A stretch of 64,000 bases of DNA from Proteles cristata cristata (GCA_017311185.1 JAESUZ010003395.1:1976285-2040284), one strand, 5' to 3'. Shown: positions 21,485 to 32,592, counted from the first letter of the stretch. A program made the numbers and translations. Notes: generated from the sequence alone by a model not told the origin.

Positions 21485-23296
21485 TTGCTTCCATCCATAA
21501 CGTCAGCAATAATCACTGTGGTATTGTTGCTCAGGCAGTTTTGAAGAGTCAGAGTGGGCTGTAATTGAAGAGTTCATTACCAAGATCGGTTGGTTCCCTG
21601 ATTACAGTGGCAAGGTGAAATATTTATCCTCACCAAAAATCTCCCGCACAACCGTCTTCCGAGTCACCCACTTTCCACTCTTTTTTCATTCGAACCCCGA
21701 TGAGCTTGTCAGCAAAATTAAAGGTATGTCATTCACATCGTGCCTGCATTGCAAAGGACTATAAACCTGCCAACCTCTTTGATGAAATAAAAGGGTTTTA
21801 TTTATGATTCATGTAGGAATATGAGGTTATTTTTATTCCGTCAGTACACTAATAATCAGACGAGGGCTTGGGAAATGAGGAGCCCAACTGACAGGGAAGG
21901 TTCTGATAAAGGGGAGCCCTCTAGGGTGTTTGCCCCGCTTTGTAATCTCCTTTCTAGTGTGAGGTTACGAGTGTGGCAGAGTGTGAGCCAGCTATAAGGC
22001 TTGGCTGCAGGAACAAAGACTGTTGCAATCCGGCAGGACTTGGGCTGCCATTCGATGAAGGGGAGGAAAAAAAAAAGCAGTCCCTTCCACGAAAAAAAGT
22101 TTTTGCTCCGGCCTCAGGTTAGCAATTTGGAGCCTGCCCAGTTTCCTGTGATGTCTCCAGTTCAAAAGACAGCCGATCTTCCAGTCTGCACTCCTACTGG
22201 GCATTCTAGCCAAAGTTAAAAAAAAAATAATAATATAAAAAGATAAGTAAAAGAAAGAGAAAGGACGAAAAGCCAATTGGCCAGGTTCCTTCCACAATCA
22301 TTAACCATTTGTTCCTGCCACCCAACGTCCTTGGTTAAGGTGATCTGACTTAAAGGCAAACAAATGCAGCTGAGTGTATTTCAAAGGACACCCTTGCCTT
22401 ATTATTTCAAATACGCCCATAATTTGGGGCCCCTTTCATCTTTGTTCCTGCTCTAGGAAGTGCTTGGAAGCTGTTTTAATTCAAGTTGGGGGTAAATTCT
22501 CATTCCTACCCATTCCTCCCATTGAGATGACCTTAAGCAATTCTGAATAAAAAGTGATCTCTGCATGAACTGGCCAGCATTAGGACCTGTGATTTGCTCA
22601 ACAGTGACATCTTGGCAGAGAAACTGAAAGACATACAATCTATGGAGGATGAAGTGCAAGAAAGTTCACTCGAGGAAGGAAAATAATACTAATCCTTTAT
22701 TCAATAAGCAGTGAGTAAAATGAGGGGCTTTTTTGGGTAAGGTTAAGTAAGTGAAAAGTAAATTTAAAACGGCAGTATCAATGCAGAAGAGGATACAGTG
22801 GTTAAGTGAGGGGTCCCGCTGACAGTGTGGGTTTTGTGACAAAGTACCACTTAATGTCACCCTCAGGTATTTACGTATATGTGTCTGCATGACTTTCCCG
22901 AGAAATAGCACTGGCAAGGGTCCTGGCAGTTCCTTCAGAACTGGGAGTTGGGTTCTCTCGTGTCTATCTTCCTCACTGCACACAGAAGGGCACCTTTTCC
23001 AAGGGTGGTATTGTGCTCACCCGTGATTGAAACAAGCCTTGACTGAAACCAGAACATTCCTCCAGGATGGCCAATTACATGCAAGTGCCACCTGCAGAAG
23101 TAAAACCCCTGGCTACACACCAAAATAGCCAAGGCCTGAGCCGCATGTCCTGTGAGAAGATGTAAGAGAGCTTCAGCAAGCTCTGTCTGCGTGGGTATTT
23201 GGGACTAATGGATTATGCCTCACCGATCACCCTGTCCTATGAGAAAAATCAGGGGAAATGTCTTGCTTCAGAACTATCTGGTCAAATCATTAATCT

Positions 23297-23323
23297 CTTA
23301 AGAAAGTCTGGCACTTTCTTAAG
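23297..23323. repeat. perfect 11-bp inverted repeat, 5-nt loop
   Basis: CTTAAGAAAGT (23297-23307), loop CTGGC, ACTTTCTTAAG (23313-23323). The left arm overlaps the target-site copy of the adjacent SINE. Confidence 0.97.
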
Positions 23324-23328
23324 GTGAT

Positions 23329-23547
23329 GGGGCACCTGGGTGGCTCAGTTGGTTAAGCGTCCAACGTCAGCTCAGGTCATGATCTCGAGGTTCGTGAGTT
23401 CGAGCTCTGCGTAAGGCTCTGTGCTGACAGCTCAGAACCTGGAGCTGCTTCAGATTCTGTGTCTTTCTCTCTCTGTCTCTTTGTCACTCTCGCCACTCCC
23501 CCCCCCCACTCTCCCTCTCTCAAAAATAAATAAAAGTTTAAAAAAAT
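23329..23547 (+). mobile_element. carnivore tRNA-Lys SINE (type A)
   Basis: GGGGCACCTGGGTGGCTCAG head, GGTTCGTGAGTTCGAGCTCT B-box region, CT body with a C9 run, and AAAATAAATAAAAG tail. Target copies AAGAAAGTCTGGCA (23300-23313) and AAGAAAGTCAGGCA (23548-23561) agree at 13 of 14 bases. The left copy is separated from the SINE head by 15 bases that include an inverted copy of the target; see findings. Confidence 0.95.
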
Positions 23548-23689
23548 AAGAAAGTCAGGCATTGTTGTTGTTTTTAGTTTCTAAGACATATTCTGCAAAG
23601 GCAATCCTATCGTTGGAGAGAAATGGCATATTTGAGAGCACCCTTTGCTGGAAGCCTAGCCTATCTATTACTTCCAAGTTCCACAAATA

Positions 23690-23805
23690 AAGTTCTGTGT
23701 GGCTTTAGCAAGTGGCCTAACATCTGTGTGCCTCAGATTTATCATCTAGGACAAGATTCTTTTAGCCTCTTGCCTCACTGTTAAAGAGGCAAATGAGATA
23801 TTGGG
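23690..23805 (+). mobile_element. MIR SINE fragment
   Basis: Forward MIR centre: GCAAGTGGCCTAACATCTGT, GTGCCTCAGATTTATCATCT, then GAGGCAAATGAGATATTGGG. Diverged but in the right order. Confidence 0.65.
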
Positions 23806-23997
23806 TGTGAGTGTTTGGAAAGGGATAAAGTTTGATGCAGAGTCAAGCTGTTTTAAGTGTGAAATTCTACATTCAAAAATGGGCTTCGTGGTAATGCATG
23901 CCAACCAGCCTTTGACGTGGGTCCTAGAAAGGGTTTCCCATCTAAGATGGGGGCTGCCTTGCAGATTCTGTGGGGGGAAGGACTCCAAATGGCGGAA

Positions 23998-24014
23998 GGT
24001 GGGGGTGGGGGTGG
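23998..24014 (+). other. G-quadruplex candidate
   Basis: GGTGGGGGTGGGGGTGG: G-runs of 2, 5, 5 and 2 separated by single T residues. With the 5-G runs split it satisfies a two- or three-tetrad pattern. Confidence 0.5.
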
Positions 24015-25837
24015 CTAGACACAACTGTGTTACTCCCAGGGCCCTTCACAGATTTCTATTGAGAAAGCACTCACCTAGTGATCACTGTCAGAACAAAGTG
24101 GGAGAAGTCCTGAGCCCCAAACTATCATAGAATGATCTAGTTCACGAGATACAGAGATTCCAAAGGCCTGATTTCAATTTCACTGAAATTGCACCAAAAT
24201 GAGGAGCACTTCCGTTCGTTAGCACCAGAGACTGACAAGGCCAATTACCGTGGAAGTATTTAAGGAATTATAACATCTCTCCAGTTCCAAGTACGGATCT
24301 TTGAAGGCAGCCTCGTTCACCACAGCAGAGTAAAGCCTGAGGTGTGCAAGAAAATGGCCTTGCACCTGTATTTCCCAAAGCCATGAAGCACACCTCTCAG
24401 GCTGGCCGCGGTGCCAGGAGATACGGCAGGTAACTAGTCCATCAGCCCTCGATTTCACTCTCAGGGAGCAGGGAGGTTCATTATACTCCCTTTATCAGCA
24501 GCGAGGTTTACAGCTGAATCCATAAGAGAGCTCCGTGTGAAACATGAGCCGGGAGAGAGGCACTGCGTCTCACCATTAATAAGCCCTCTTCTGGGATCCG
24601 GCATTAGCGAGATTCAGCGGATCATGGAGCACAGGGGTATCATTTTTACATGATTACTCTAAATTCTTAAACCAGAGGCTTAAGAGAGAGGCTTCTCACA
24701 AAAGCAGCCGTGGGAATTGTTGAATGATTGGTACAACACTTGCAGTGGGTTAAACCACTTCAGGTAGCTCCACTTGTGAGGTTTACAACCGGGTATTTAG
24801 CAACCTGCGTTCCAAAGGACGGGGCAAGGGGATGAGGAGAGAGGAAGGGCGGTCACGGGGGAAAGAGCAGGGGTTACGGTGAGCCCGGGTGGGGTGCCTC
24901 CCTGCTCTTGCCTGGTCTGCCTGGCCCCTCACCGGATTGGTGTTTGGGATTATCTGCTTTCAGAACACGGACACCACTGCAGAGTCTTCTCTTCAGTGTC
25001 TTCTGCACACACTCTTCAGAGTCTTCTGAAGAGGCCGACTCTTGCACCCACGAGCTCACCTTCTTCCTTCTCTGGCACAAGTGAGATCCCTGCTGAGAAG
25101 GACAAGTTCAGACACCTGGAAGCGGTCCTCTCAGCCCGCCTGGGCCTCCATTCTCTCAAAGAGCGCCAGCGTTCAGAAAAGAAACCACTGATGCTACTTT
25201 CCCTCTTCCTTTGGTCCAAAATTCCAACCACTCTGTAGGCTATCTAGGAGGCCTCTCTGAAGGTAACGGGCTTAACTGTGCCAGGGCGACACTCCACCGG
25301 GCTTCCCTATCCATGCATCATCTAAAGTTTAATCCACCAGCTCAGAACAGCAGATACCCGCCTCCATTCAGCACAAACCAACACTCTCACAAGGGGTTTC
25401 CTCAGGGAAAAGTGACGCAGCCTTCTACTTTGCCTCTGAATATGGAGTCCCAGAGGACAATCCGAAGGCTCACCATACCTTCGGTATTTGAACTCTTAAG
25501 ACGCATTTCGTATCTGATTGCCTAGTACATAGGTATCTGAAGCCCCATCTTGCCCTTAATTGTACTGGTTTTGTATTGTTCTCGCATTATTTCACAGGAT
25601 GGTATCACCTCCCCACGACAAGAGACGAAGCCATTGAAAGGCAGGGACTGTGCTTCTTGAACACCCAGAGACTCCCAGAACAGTCATGGGCATAGGTGAC
25701 ATACTAGAAACAGACTGGCTGACTTCAGTGGAAGTGCAATTTGCATTCCTGGGCTCCTTCTTCCGAAGCCTCTGGCATTTATTTGCAACTATTTTCAAAA
25801 TGTTTACATCTGTATGAGATCTAGAAATCCACAATGG

Positions 25838-26215
25838 TGTGGGCTGAATTCTGTCCCCCTAAAATTCATAGGCTGAAGCCTCAATCCTAGTGCAACTGTT
25901 TTTGGAGACGGGGCCTTTAAGGAGGTAAATAAGGTTAAATGAGGTAAGTGTGAGCCTCTAATCTGATAGGACTGGTGTCCTCGTAAGAACAGAAGGAGAC
26001 ACCGGCAATTTCTCTCCATGCATGTGCACAAAGGCGTTAGTACTTGAGGACATGGCAAGAAGGCAGCTATCCACCCGCAGTCAGGCCTCACCAGGAAGTA
26101 ACTCTGCCAGGAGCTGATCACCGACTTCCGGCTTCCAGAACTGTGAGAAGATCCATTTCTACCAAGTCATCCAGTTTGTGCTGTGTTGTGCTGGCAGCCC
26201 AAGCATCCTAACACG
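25838..26215 (+). mobile_element. ERVL-MaLR solo LTR (MLT1-like)
   Basis: Typical order of an MLT1-type LTR: GTGGGCTGAATTCTGTCCCC, CTAAAATTCATAGGCTGAAG, GGGGCCTTTAAGGAGG, GGACTGGTGTCCTCGTAAGA, GGAGACACCGGC, CTTCCAGAACTGTGAGAAGA, and the end CAGTTTGTGCTGTGTTGTGC then AGCATCCTAACAC. An ancient mammal-wide LTR retrotransposon remnant. No internal genes accompany it, so it is a solo LTR. Confidence 0.8.
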
Positions 26216-26221
26216 CACAGC

Positions 26222-26299
26222 TACCCATTTTATGGATGACTCCGAGAGATGCACGGCCACACAGCGACAAAGCCAGGGTCAAAATAAACACCTGCTCTC
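26222..26299 (-). mobile_element. MIR SINE fragment
   Basis: TACCCATTTTATGGATGACT, CCGAGAGATGCACGGCCACA and CAGCGACAAAGCCAGGGTCA match the reverse complement of the MIR core in order. Truncated. Confidence 0.6.
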
Positions 26300-26754
26300 A
26301 CATCGTGCTCATTTCACTGGCTCGTGTTGCAGCTGGGAAATGCTGGGCGCCGGTGGAAGGGAACTGGAGTGACAAGTGAAATCTCGGAATCAAACTGTAC
26401 TGGGTTTCTTACACGATCTTCTCTGTTACTAGTCAGTTTATCAGCCTTTGGAAACCTGGCAGCCTGCAGACAGTGGGAAGGAAAGGGTAAGGAAGGCCGA
26501 TGTCTTCCTCTGGAAGTCATAGGACTTAGCGAGTCTCAAAATCAGCTCCATGGGGGAGTTTTACCATGGGGCTTTCAGGTACCCCCCGAAAGACAGATTT
26601 TGTTTCTCCCAAACCATGCATGTGAATATAACCTAGACAACGTTCAGAACGTTTCTCTCACAGAAAATAGGGGAACTAACGGCTACTGGGACAATCAACT
26701 GACACCACAGAAAATACAGTTAATTTTCCATATCAAAATTTTCAGATGAATCAA
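26300..26754. other. unique non-coding sequence
   Basis: No repeat recognised. The 141-codon frame at 26324-26749 has no domain I know and its composition is unremarkable. Confidence 0.45.
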
Positions 26755-28010
26755 ATATCTAAAATATAGTAAAAATAAACTATAGAAATACTGAAAGAAC
26801 ATGTAAGTGAATGTTTATATCATTTTGAAGAGGGAGAGGTCTTTCCACATGAAATTAAAGTCAGAAGTTCTAAAAGCAAAATTTATACATTTACCAGACA
26901 GAAGTCCATAACACCAGTGTCACAGAAGAAACAGTTAAAGACATGAATAAGATGTTTCGAGAAATACATGAAAATGTATTTGCAACTAGGTAGACACAAA
27001 GTTAATACACTTAAGTATGTGGACAGTTCTTCCTGGCTAGTAAGAAAAAGGCAGGTGTTACAAGAATATATTGGGCAAATTGGGGCGCCTGGGTGGCTCA
27101 GCTGGTTAAGTGTCTGACTTCAGCTCAGGTCATGATCTCACCGTTCATGGGTTCGAGCCCCATGTTGGGCTCTGTGCTGACTGCTCAGAGCCTGGAGCCT
27201 GCTTCACATTCTTTGTCTCCCTCCCTCCCTGGCCACCCCCCCTCTTGTGCTTTGCCTCTCTCACAAATAAACAAACAGTAGAAAAAAGAATATAGTGGGC
27301 AAAGAATGTGAGTAAATGGTTCATAAAGTAAGAACCTTAAATGGCAAATATATAGTTAAAATGTTTCATCCTATGAAGCAAATAATTGCACATTAAAATG
27401 ACGAAAATACTTTTTTATATCAGAACATATGGATGATAATTCTTTTTTCCCCCTATATTATAATACCCAGATTGGCAAAGGTGTGTTTCCTCCCTTTTAT
27501 AAACTGCTGCTGGGAGGGTAAATCAAGAAACATTTCTTGGGGGACATTTAGCAATGTCTGCAATACTTTGCATATAGTAAATTTATCAAAAGCCTTAAAA
27601 TGTATTCCCTTTGACTTGACAATTCCACCATGAGAAATCTGTCCTAAGGTAAAGGTTGAACAAGCAGGCAGCTGCACAGAAATGTTGATTGCAGGTTTGT
27701 TTTTACGGATAGAACTATTGGGGAAAATCTAAATATTCAACACTAGGGCTCTGGCTAAATAACCATACATCTGTTTAATGGAAAAGCCATTAAAATGATG
27801 TTGAAGGTATTATGGGTTTGTCAACATGCAAAGACATTGCTAATATATTCATAAGGCAACACAACAACCTATAAAGTGTGCGTGTGTGTATGTGTGTGTG
27901 TGTACAAAAATTCTGCAAGAATACACACCAAAAAGTAAACAGTTTAACATGAGTTATCTGTCTGGGCTTGGGTTTAGATTATTTAATTTTAATTTTATTT
28001 TCTAATCTCC
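26755..28010 (+). mobile_element. ancient L1 (L1M-type), split by a SINE
   Basis: Forward old L1. ATAGAAATACTGAAAGAACA and GGGAGAGGTCTTTCCACATG correspond to the ORF2 region before the C-terminal part. After the SINE at 27082-27285 come TTGGCAAAGGTGTGTTTCCT, CTGCTGCTGGGAGGGTAAAT, ATTTAGCAATGTCTGC, TCCCTTTGACTTGACAATTC and AATGGAAAAGCCATTAAAAT, ending in a 3' UTR with a GT-rich run (27877-27904) and AATTTTAATTTTATTTTC near 28000. Heavily decayed. Confidence 0.78.
27082..27285 (+). mobile_element. carnivore tRNA-Lys SINE (type A)
   Basis: GGGGCGCCTGGGTGGCTCAG head, GTTCATGGGTTCGAGCCCCA, GGAGCCTGCTTCACATTCTT and a CAAATAAACAAACAG tail. TSD of 18 bp with one mismatch: AAGAATATATTGGGCAAA at 27062-27079 and AAGAATATAGTGGGCAAA at 27286-27303. 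The host is the old L1. Confidence 0.97.
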
Positions 28011-28129
28011 TAACAGTAATCCTGCTTTCCTCGCCAAACAGCTACAATAAAGATGATGGAATAAAAGAACAGAGGATATAATTGGAGAACCCATTTTTGG
28101 GAATGGAAATAATGCAAGATCTTTCATTC

Positions 28130-28320
28130 TACAGGCTGCTTTTAGTGTTTCATAAAGAGTAGTCTGAGCATCAGAACCACCGAGAGGCCCTGTTAGAATG
28201 GCAGATGCCACAGCTCTACTTAGACCTCTTAAATCTGGATCTCCAGGACAGGACCCAGGAACCTACCAATGTGACGAACTCCCCAGGTGATTCGGTGTAA
28301 GGGCTGAGAACCACGGCTGT
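28130..28320 (+). mobile_element. MER5-like hAT DNA transposon remnant
   Basis: AGTAGTCTGAGCATCAGAAC, GGCCCTGTTAGAATGGCAGA, GACCTCTTAAATCTGGATCT, GGACCCAGGAACCTACC, CCCCAGGTGATTCGGTG and GGGCTGAGAACCACGGCTG follow the order of MER5A-type non-autonomous hAT elements, whose termini read CAGTGGTTCTCA / TGAGAACCACTG. The right terminal repeat is recognisable as TGAGAACCACGG; the left is worn. Confidence 0.7.
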
Positions 28321-30999
28321 ATAAATCACCTGGATTCTTTATACCTCAGAGTTACTGGATAATGATCAGTCATACTGACTACATGTCACGTGATATGTAG
28401 CTTCTAGTGGCTCCCTGAACAGTGCAGTGACTGCTGGGTGCTCATGGAGACAGCCGAGGGATGCAGATCGGGGCATCCTGGATGCAAGAGGAAAGCCCTG
28501 GTTCTTGCTGGCCCTCTTCCTTTCTCTCCTCAGAGCTTCCCCTTCCATGATTTGTAGGCCATATAAATCATCCTGGCCTCTTAGTCTCTTTGCATCTAGT
28601 GAAGGTCTCAGGGCACTTTCCCCCCACAACAGAGTAGACATTATTCTTTGGGAATGAGCTCCAAGAGCTGGAGAGAAAGAGCCCACTTAGGAACCTGTCA
28701 AAGAGGCGATGTTGGAGTAGAGGGAGGAGAGAGGAGTCCAAAGAGCTTTCCCAGGGCTGAGGTACGCCTGGAGTGGATTGAGGGAAAGAGGAGAAAGAGT
28801 TCTTTTTAAAATCGGCCAGTTTTCCAGGGGCGTGAGATGCCAGAACTAAGTTTTCCATAAGTTTAAGCACAGGCGCTGCCTCTGTCAGCCCTCCAGACTC
28901 CGATGATAATATGATACCCAAAGAGTGTGGTTGCTCCCAAATGCCACAGTGAGTGTGTCAGTCCATGTCTGGCATTTAATTGCTTTCCTAAATTACCAGC
29001 AGGTGGTGCAAGAGTTTCCAAGTTCATGAACTTCCCCTTCACATGGCTTCTGCTCTGGGGAGTCTCTGTCAATAGCTTACTCCTCTTTGCTCTGAGTTCC
29101 TCTCATAATCCTTACATGGCTCCTCCGGATTTGAATAATCACAAGGGAACAAGAAGCATCTTTAAAATGCATTTTGTACCTTTTAATATGTGTTAAATAT
29201 AAATGTAGAATCAAAGAAACATGCATTAATTATAGAACTGTGTTAAGGAAAAGGAAAAAAAAAATCCCATTACTAGCAAACCCAGAAGAAACATAGCTTC
29301 CTCCTGTTGGCAAAGAGGAATGGAGAAATTTAGCAGAAACCTTTAGGATTTAATGCCCTTTACCTCCCACTAAGAAGACTGTGCATATGGATTTGGGATG
29401 GGAGGTTGGTGTGGGAGAGGGGATCAAATTAGTCTAATTCGAAAAACCTAACCGAATGAAAGACAAAATTGGCACTGTTTGTCTGAACTGTATTGTTAGC
29501 TTCGCGGTTATATAAAAAGTGAGGAAGAATCTCTGATTGGGATTCCCAGAAGTGCTGTTTTGGGATATTTCAGGCCAAGGAGGAGTCAAGAAAGACTGTT
29601 TTAAGAAGACACCAGGCTGCTAGATGAAAGTTCAGCCAGGGTCCTGTTCTAAGGCAGAGCTGAAAGCAAAGGGGACTCGAGTTGGAGTTTGCTCACAGTG
29701 GGGTGGAAAACTGCTCCATTCTGTAACTGAGTGTGCAACTCTGACAAGGTCTCAAACCATGGTTGCTGAGGGGTTCCTGAGTCTGGGGCAGCTGCAGCCC
29801 GGGGCAGAGTTAGAGAGTGGGAGTGAACTGGGGACTTTGTTCACAGATCGCATGTAGGAATTCAGATGTGGAGACAGTCTGCATCATCTGACTATTACAG
29901 TTCATGGACTTAAATGACGAAGCAGATAAATATTGGATTAAGGCATTTGTGAGTATTTGCATGTCTCTGACGAGGGCTGGAAAATGACACTTCTGTCTTA
30001 GGCAAACAGAGCTCCAAAGGAAAACAGGAGAATTTGGCTCATGAGACAGAATGTACTTTGGGTGGAATGAATCTGCTCTTTCTAGAAATCATCCTTCTTT
30101 CAGAGACTCTTCAGAGACTCTATCCAGGGCTGCCTTACTGCTTTTGAAATTGCCAACCATCTAGAACTAACCTACGAAGATGATGAGCAAGACCCTGATA
30201 TGTTGGGTGGCTCTAGCAAGCTATTCAAACTCCATGTGCCATTAAGTTTGAAGCCACAAATGTAGAGTTTATCACCCATAGTGAAAAACTGGATTGCTCT
30301 GCAAGCAATGGTTAAAAGGAATACACCATATACAAATATGGAAAGGGGTGTTGTGGACAGGAAATCAACTCTATTACACTCAATTGCATTTGCTGAAACC
30401 ATATCATACACATAAACTTGTTCTAAAATGCAGCTGAAATATGGTTTACTGCTTGAAATTAGGGCTTGTTGTGACAATTCAGGATATGCTGATTGTCACT
30501 AAAAATGACTGTGGGCACATAATGAAGGAAAATGTGCTAGTTGATAGGTAGGTGCAGGTGACGTATGACAGCTAATGAGACAATAGAATGTGTAATTGGA
30601 AAATGCACTACCTGCTTGCTGTGAATTGTATCACCATTCATAATGAAGGGACCAAGATGATACATCAATAGTTAGACTCTCCAACATGTATTAATTCCTG
30701 CATATGTAGAGTGAGGGAAGTAGGAGGCCCAGGAAAGGCCCAGGAAAATGTTGACAAATATTGGTAAGAGAAGTTTTAAGCAAAAGCAGAGAGAAAAGGA
30801 CACTTTCCTGTACACAATGTCTCAATTGTTCTAAACCATCTCCTTTTGACAGGGTCTCTCTAGATTCATCACACATTTTTGTTTTCCTTGGAGGGAGAGG
30901 CATTTCTCTTTCTCAAAAAGCTGAATATTACTTGAGAATATTCCTCCTCCTCTGCACATATCAACATCTAAAAACTATGTATTTTACTTATTTTATTTC
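28321..30999. other. unique non-coding sequence
   Basis: About 2.7 kb without an assignable repeat. Holds a CTCF-like motif (28996), an 11-bp tandem duplication TCAGAGACTCT at 30100-30121, and another, GGCCCAGGAAA, near 30726-30747. Frames up to 117 codons (for example 28568-28921 minus, 30172-30477 minus) are not recognised proteins. Confidence 0.5.
28996..29009 (+). promoter_or_regulatory. CTCF-like motif candidate
   Basis: CCAGCAGGTGGTGC fits CCASYAGRKGGCRS with one mismatch (T for C). It is in unique, repeat-poor sequence, which makes it somewhat more credible than the other matches. Binding is not shown by sequence. Confidence 0.35.
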
Positions 31000-31125
31000 C
31001 TGTCTCTTTTCACTAGAACATAAATCACAAGAGGCAAAGATGTTTGCCTCTTTCTTTCAATGCCATATCTCTAGCACTGAAAACAATGTTAGATGCATAG
31101 TAGGTGCTCAATAAATTATTTTTCT
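31000..31125 (+). mobile_element. L2 LINE 3' end
   Basis: TCACTAGAACATAAATCACA, AGAGGCAAAGATGTTTGCCT, CATATCTCTAGCACTGAAAA, ATGCATAGTAGGTGCTCAAT and AAATTATTT match the L2 3' consensus (…tagaatgtaagctcc…gcacatagtaggcgctcaataaat) in order. An ancient, inactive LINE tail. Confidence 0.78.
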
Positions 31126-32366
31126 GTCTCCCCACTACCTCTTTGAATCTTTAGACCTCCCTTCTTTCTAATGAGAAGCTTAGGGATTTGCATCATAAAA
31201 ATAAGGATTCTCTTGCAAAGTTAATGTTCTAACTCCCTTTTTTTTCCTTTTTTTCTGCCAGACACCACAAATAGTCTGCTCTTCAGCGATCTCTGCATTC
31301 TCACCATCTAAAGCTATGTTTTATCCATTTGCACTTTACTCAAAGAGCTTTCTCAAATCTGACTTCCAAGTTCAAGAGGCCTTTTTATGGCCAATACCTT
31401 ATGCAACCCCTGCCACATGTAGCTTATTGATTACATGACCTGTTGATTACTCTCTTCCTCTTAAAGTTTCCTTTTTATCTTGTCTTCTATGGCTCTGCAT
31501 TATCTTGTTTCTTTTCCTATTCCTTCTAAGGATCTATATCTGTCTCTATTCCCCTCTACCATAAGCCCTAATGTGTGTGTTTAGTAACGGTTTGTATGCA
31601 GGTTGGGGGGTGGGGGGATGGGTTGCTCCTTTTCATGTCTCTCCTTCTTCCTTCTAAGTTCTGTCTCTTCCAGTGTTGGTACAATAAAGAGGGATTTTTA
31701 AAAATCTCCACCATTTTTGTTATCTACTTGGAGGGAAATGGCTGATAGTTGATTGTTCATATGGGGGCATACTGTTAATTGACTGTAGTCCTTGTAGGGT
31801 TTATATTGTTTGATTAAGAGTGTGAGGTACTTGGTATCTCACTTATTTCATCTCCTTCCAACTCAAAAACAGGAATCTACTCTCTCCACATTGTTAAAAT
31901 GTTGTACCAACTCTCAGAGCTATCAGTAGTAGAACAGGAATTTGCTTGAGTATACAGTACAATACTGCTATTAAACACTCAAATCAATACACTCTCCTAG
32001 TTCTGATATCCAGTTCAATAGCACCCCGTCTACTTATGGTGGTTCCATTATAGACATGCTTATAAGAAGAGGATGGGTCATTCAAGCCAGTGGAAATATA
32101 CTGTTTCTGTGAGTGTGTTTGTGTGACAGCTATAGTTCTACTTAGAAAATGATCATTCTGTTTCTTTTTTTTTTCATCAGATTCTGTGAGCTTAGATAAT
32201 ACAGTTCTGTCCCTGAGATCCATTCAAGTGTGATGATATGAAAATTTTAATGCAGAAAGGCTGAACATCAAATTGTAGAACTGTGATGACTTCATAGTTC
32301 TTCACAGTAAGAACCTGATGATGCTAATTTACAAAGCAAAGCAATTCAAGCATTGTCGTCTCAAGA
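31126..32366. other. unique non-coding sequence
   Basis: Pyrimidine-rich at first. Contains a G-rich stretch at 31601-31622 and no assignable repeat or gene. Confidence 0.5.
31601..31622 (+). other. G-quadruplex candidate
   Basis: GGTTGGGGGGTGGGGGGATGGG contains G-runs of 2, 6, 6 and 3 with loops of 1 to 2 bases, allowing a three-tetrad fold when the 6-G runs are split. Confidence 0.5.
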
Positions 32367-32381
32367 TTTTCACAACTAAGA

Positions 32382-32577
32382 GGCATACTTCAGCTTAGGT
32401 CATGATCTCACGGTTCGTGGGTTCGCGCCCCACGTCGGGCTCTGTGCTGACAGCTAGCTCAGAGCCTGGAGCCTGTTTCAGATTCCGTGTCTCCCTCTCT
32501 CTCTGACCCTCCCCTGCTTATGCTGTGTCTCTTTCTCTCAGAAATAAATAAAACATTAAGAATTTTTTTTAGAAAGG
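32382..32577 (+). mobile_element. 5'-truncated carnivore SINE with perfect TSD
   Basis: Starts in the middle of the tRNA-like head at CTTCAGCTTAGGTCATG, so the first 40 or so bases with the A-box are absent. The B-box GGTTCGTGGGTTCGCGCCCC, the body and the AAATAAATAAAACATTAAG tail are intact. A perfect 15-bp TSD TTTTCACAACTAAGA at 32367-32381 and 32578-32592 shows that this is an insertion product, not later erosion. Without the A-box it should be transcriptionally dead. Confidence 0.95.
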
Positions 32578-32592
32578 TTTTCACAACTAAGA

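Larger units (their letters stand above)
20261..25837. other. repeat-poor, GC-richer unique block
   Basis: About 5.6 kb with only one SINE (23329) and one MIR (about 23690). Local homopolymer and AAAC runs occur at 20486-20515 and 20958-20985. Several stretches look non-random and rich in possible factor-binding words, for example 21480-21860, 22300-22450 and 24570-24680. Frames of up to 119 codons (24879-25238) have no recognisable domain. This is where I would look first for conserved non-coding elements, but conservation cannot be read from one sequence. Confidence 0.45.

Noticed and set aside
24874..25238. Overlapping plus and minus frames of 119, 71 and 68 codons
   Set aside because: GC-rich unique sequence with competing frames on both strands, no domain recognised, no start or splice context.
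25838..26215. Endogenous retrovirus with genes
   Set aside because: Only a solo LTR is present; no gag, pol or env-like frame adjoins it or the LTRs at 38345 and 59808.
30172..30477. 101-codon minus frame with a hydrophobic centre
   Set aside because: No recognisable family, no neighbouring exon signals, and of a length expected by chance in 64 kb.
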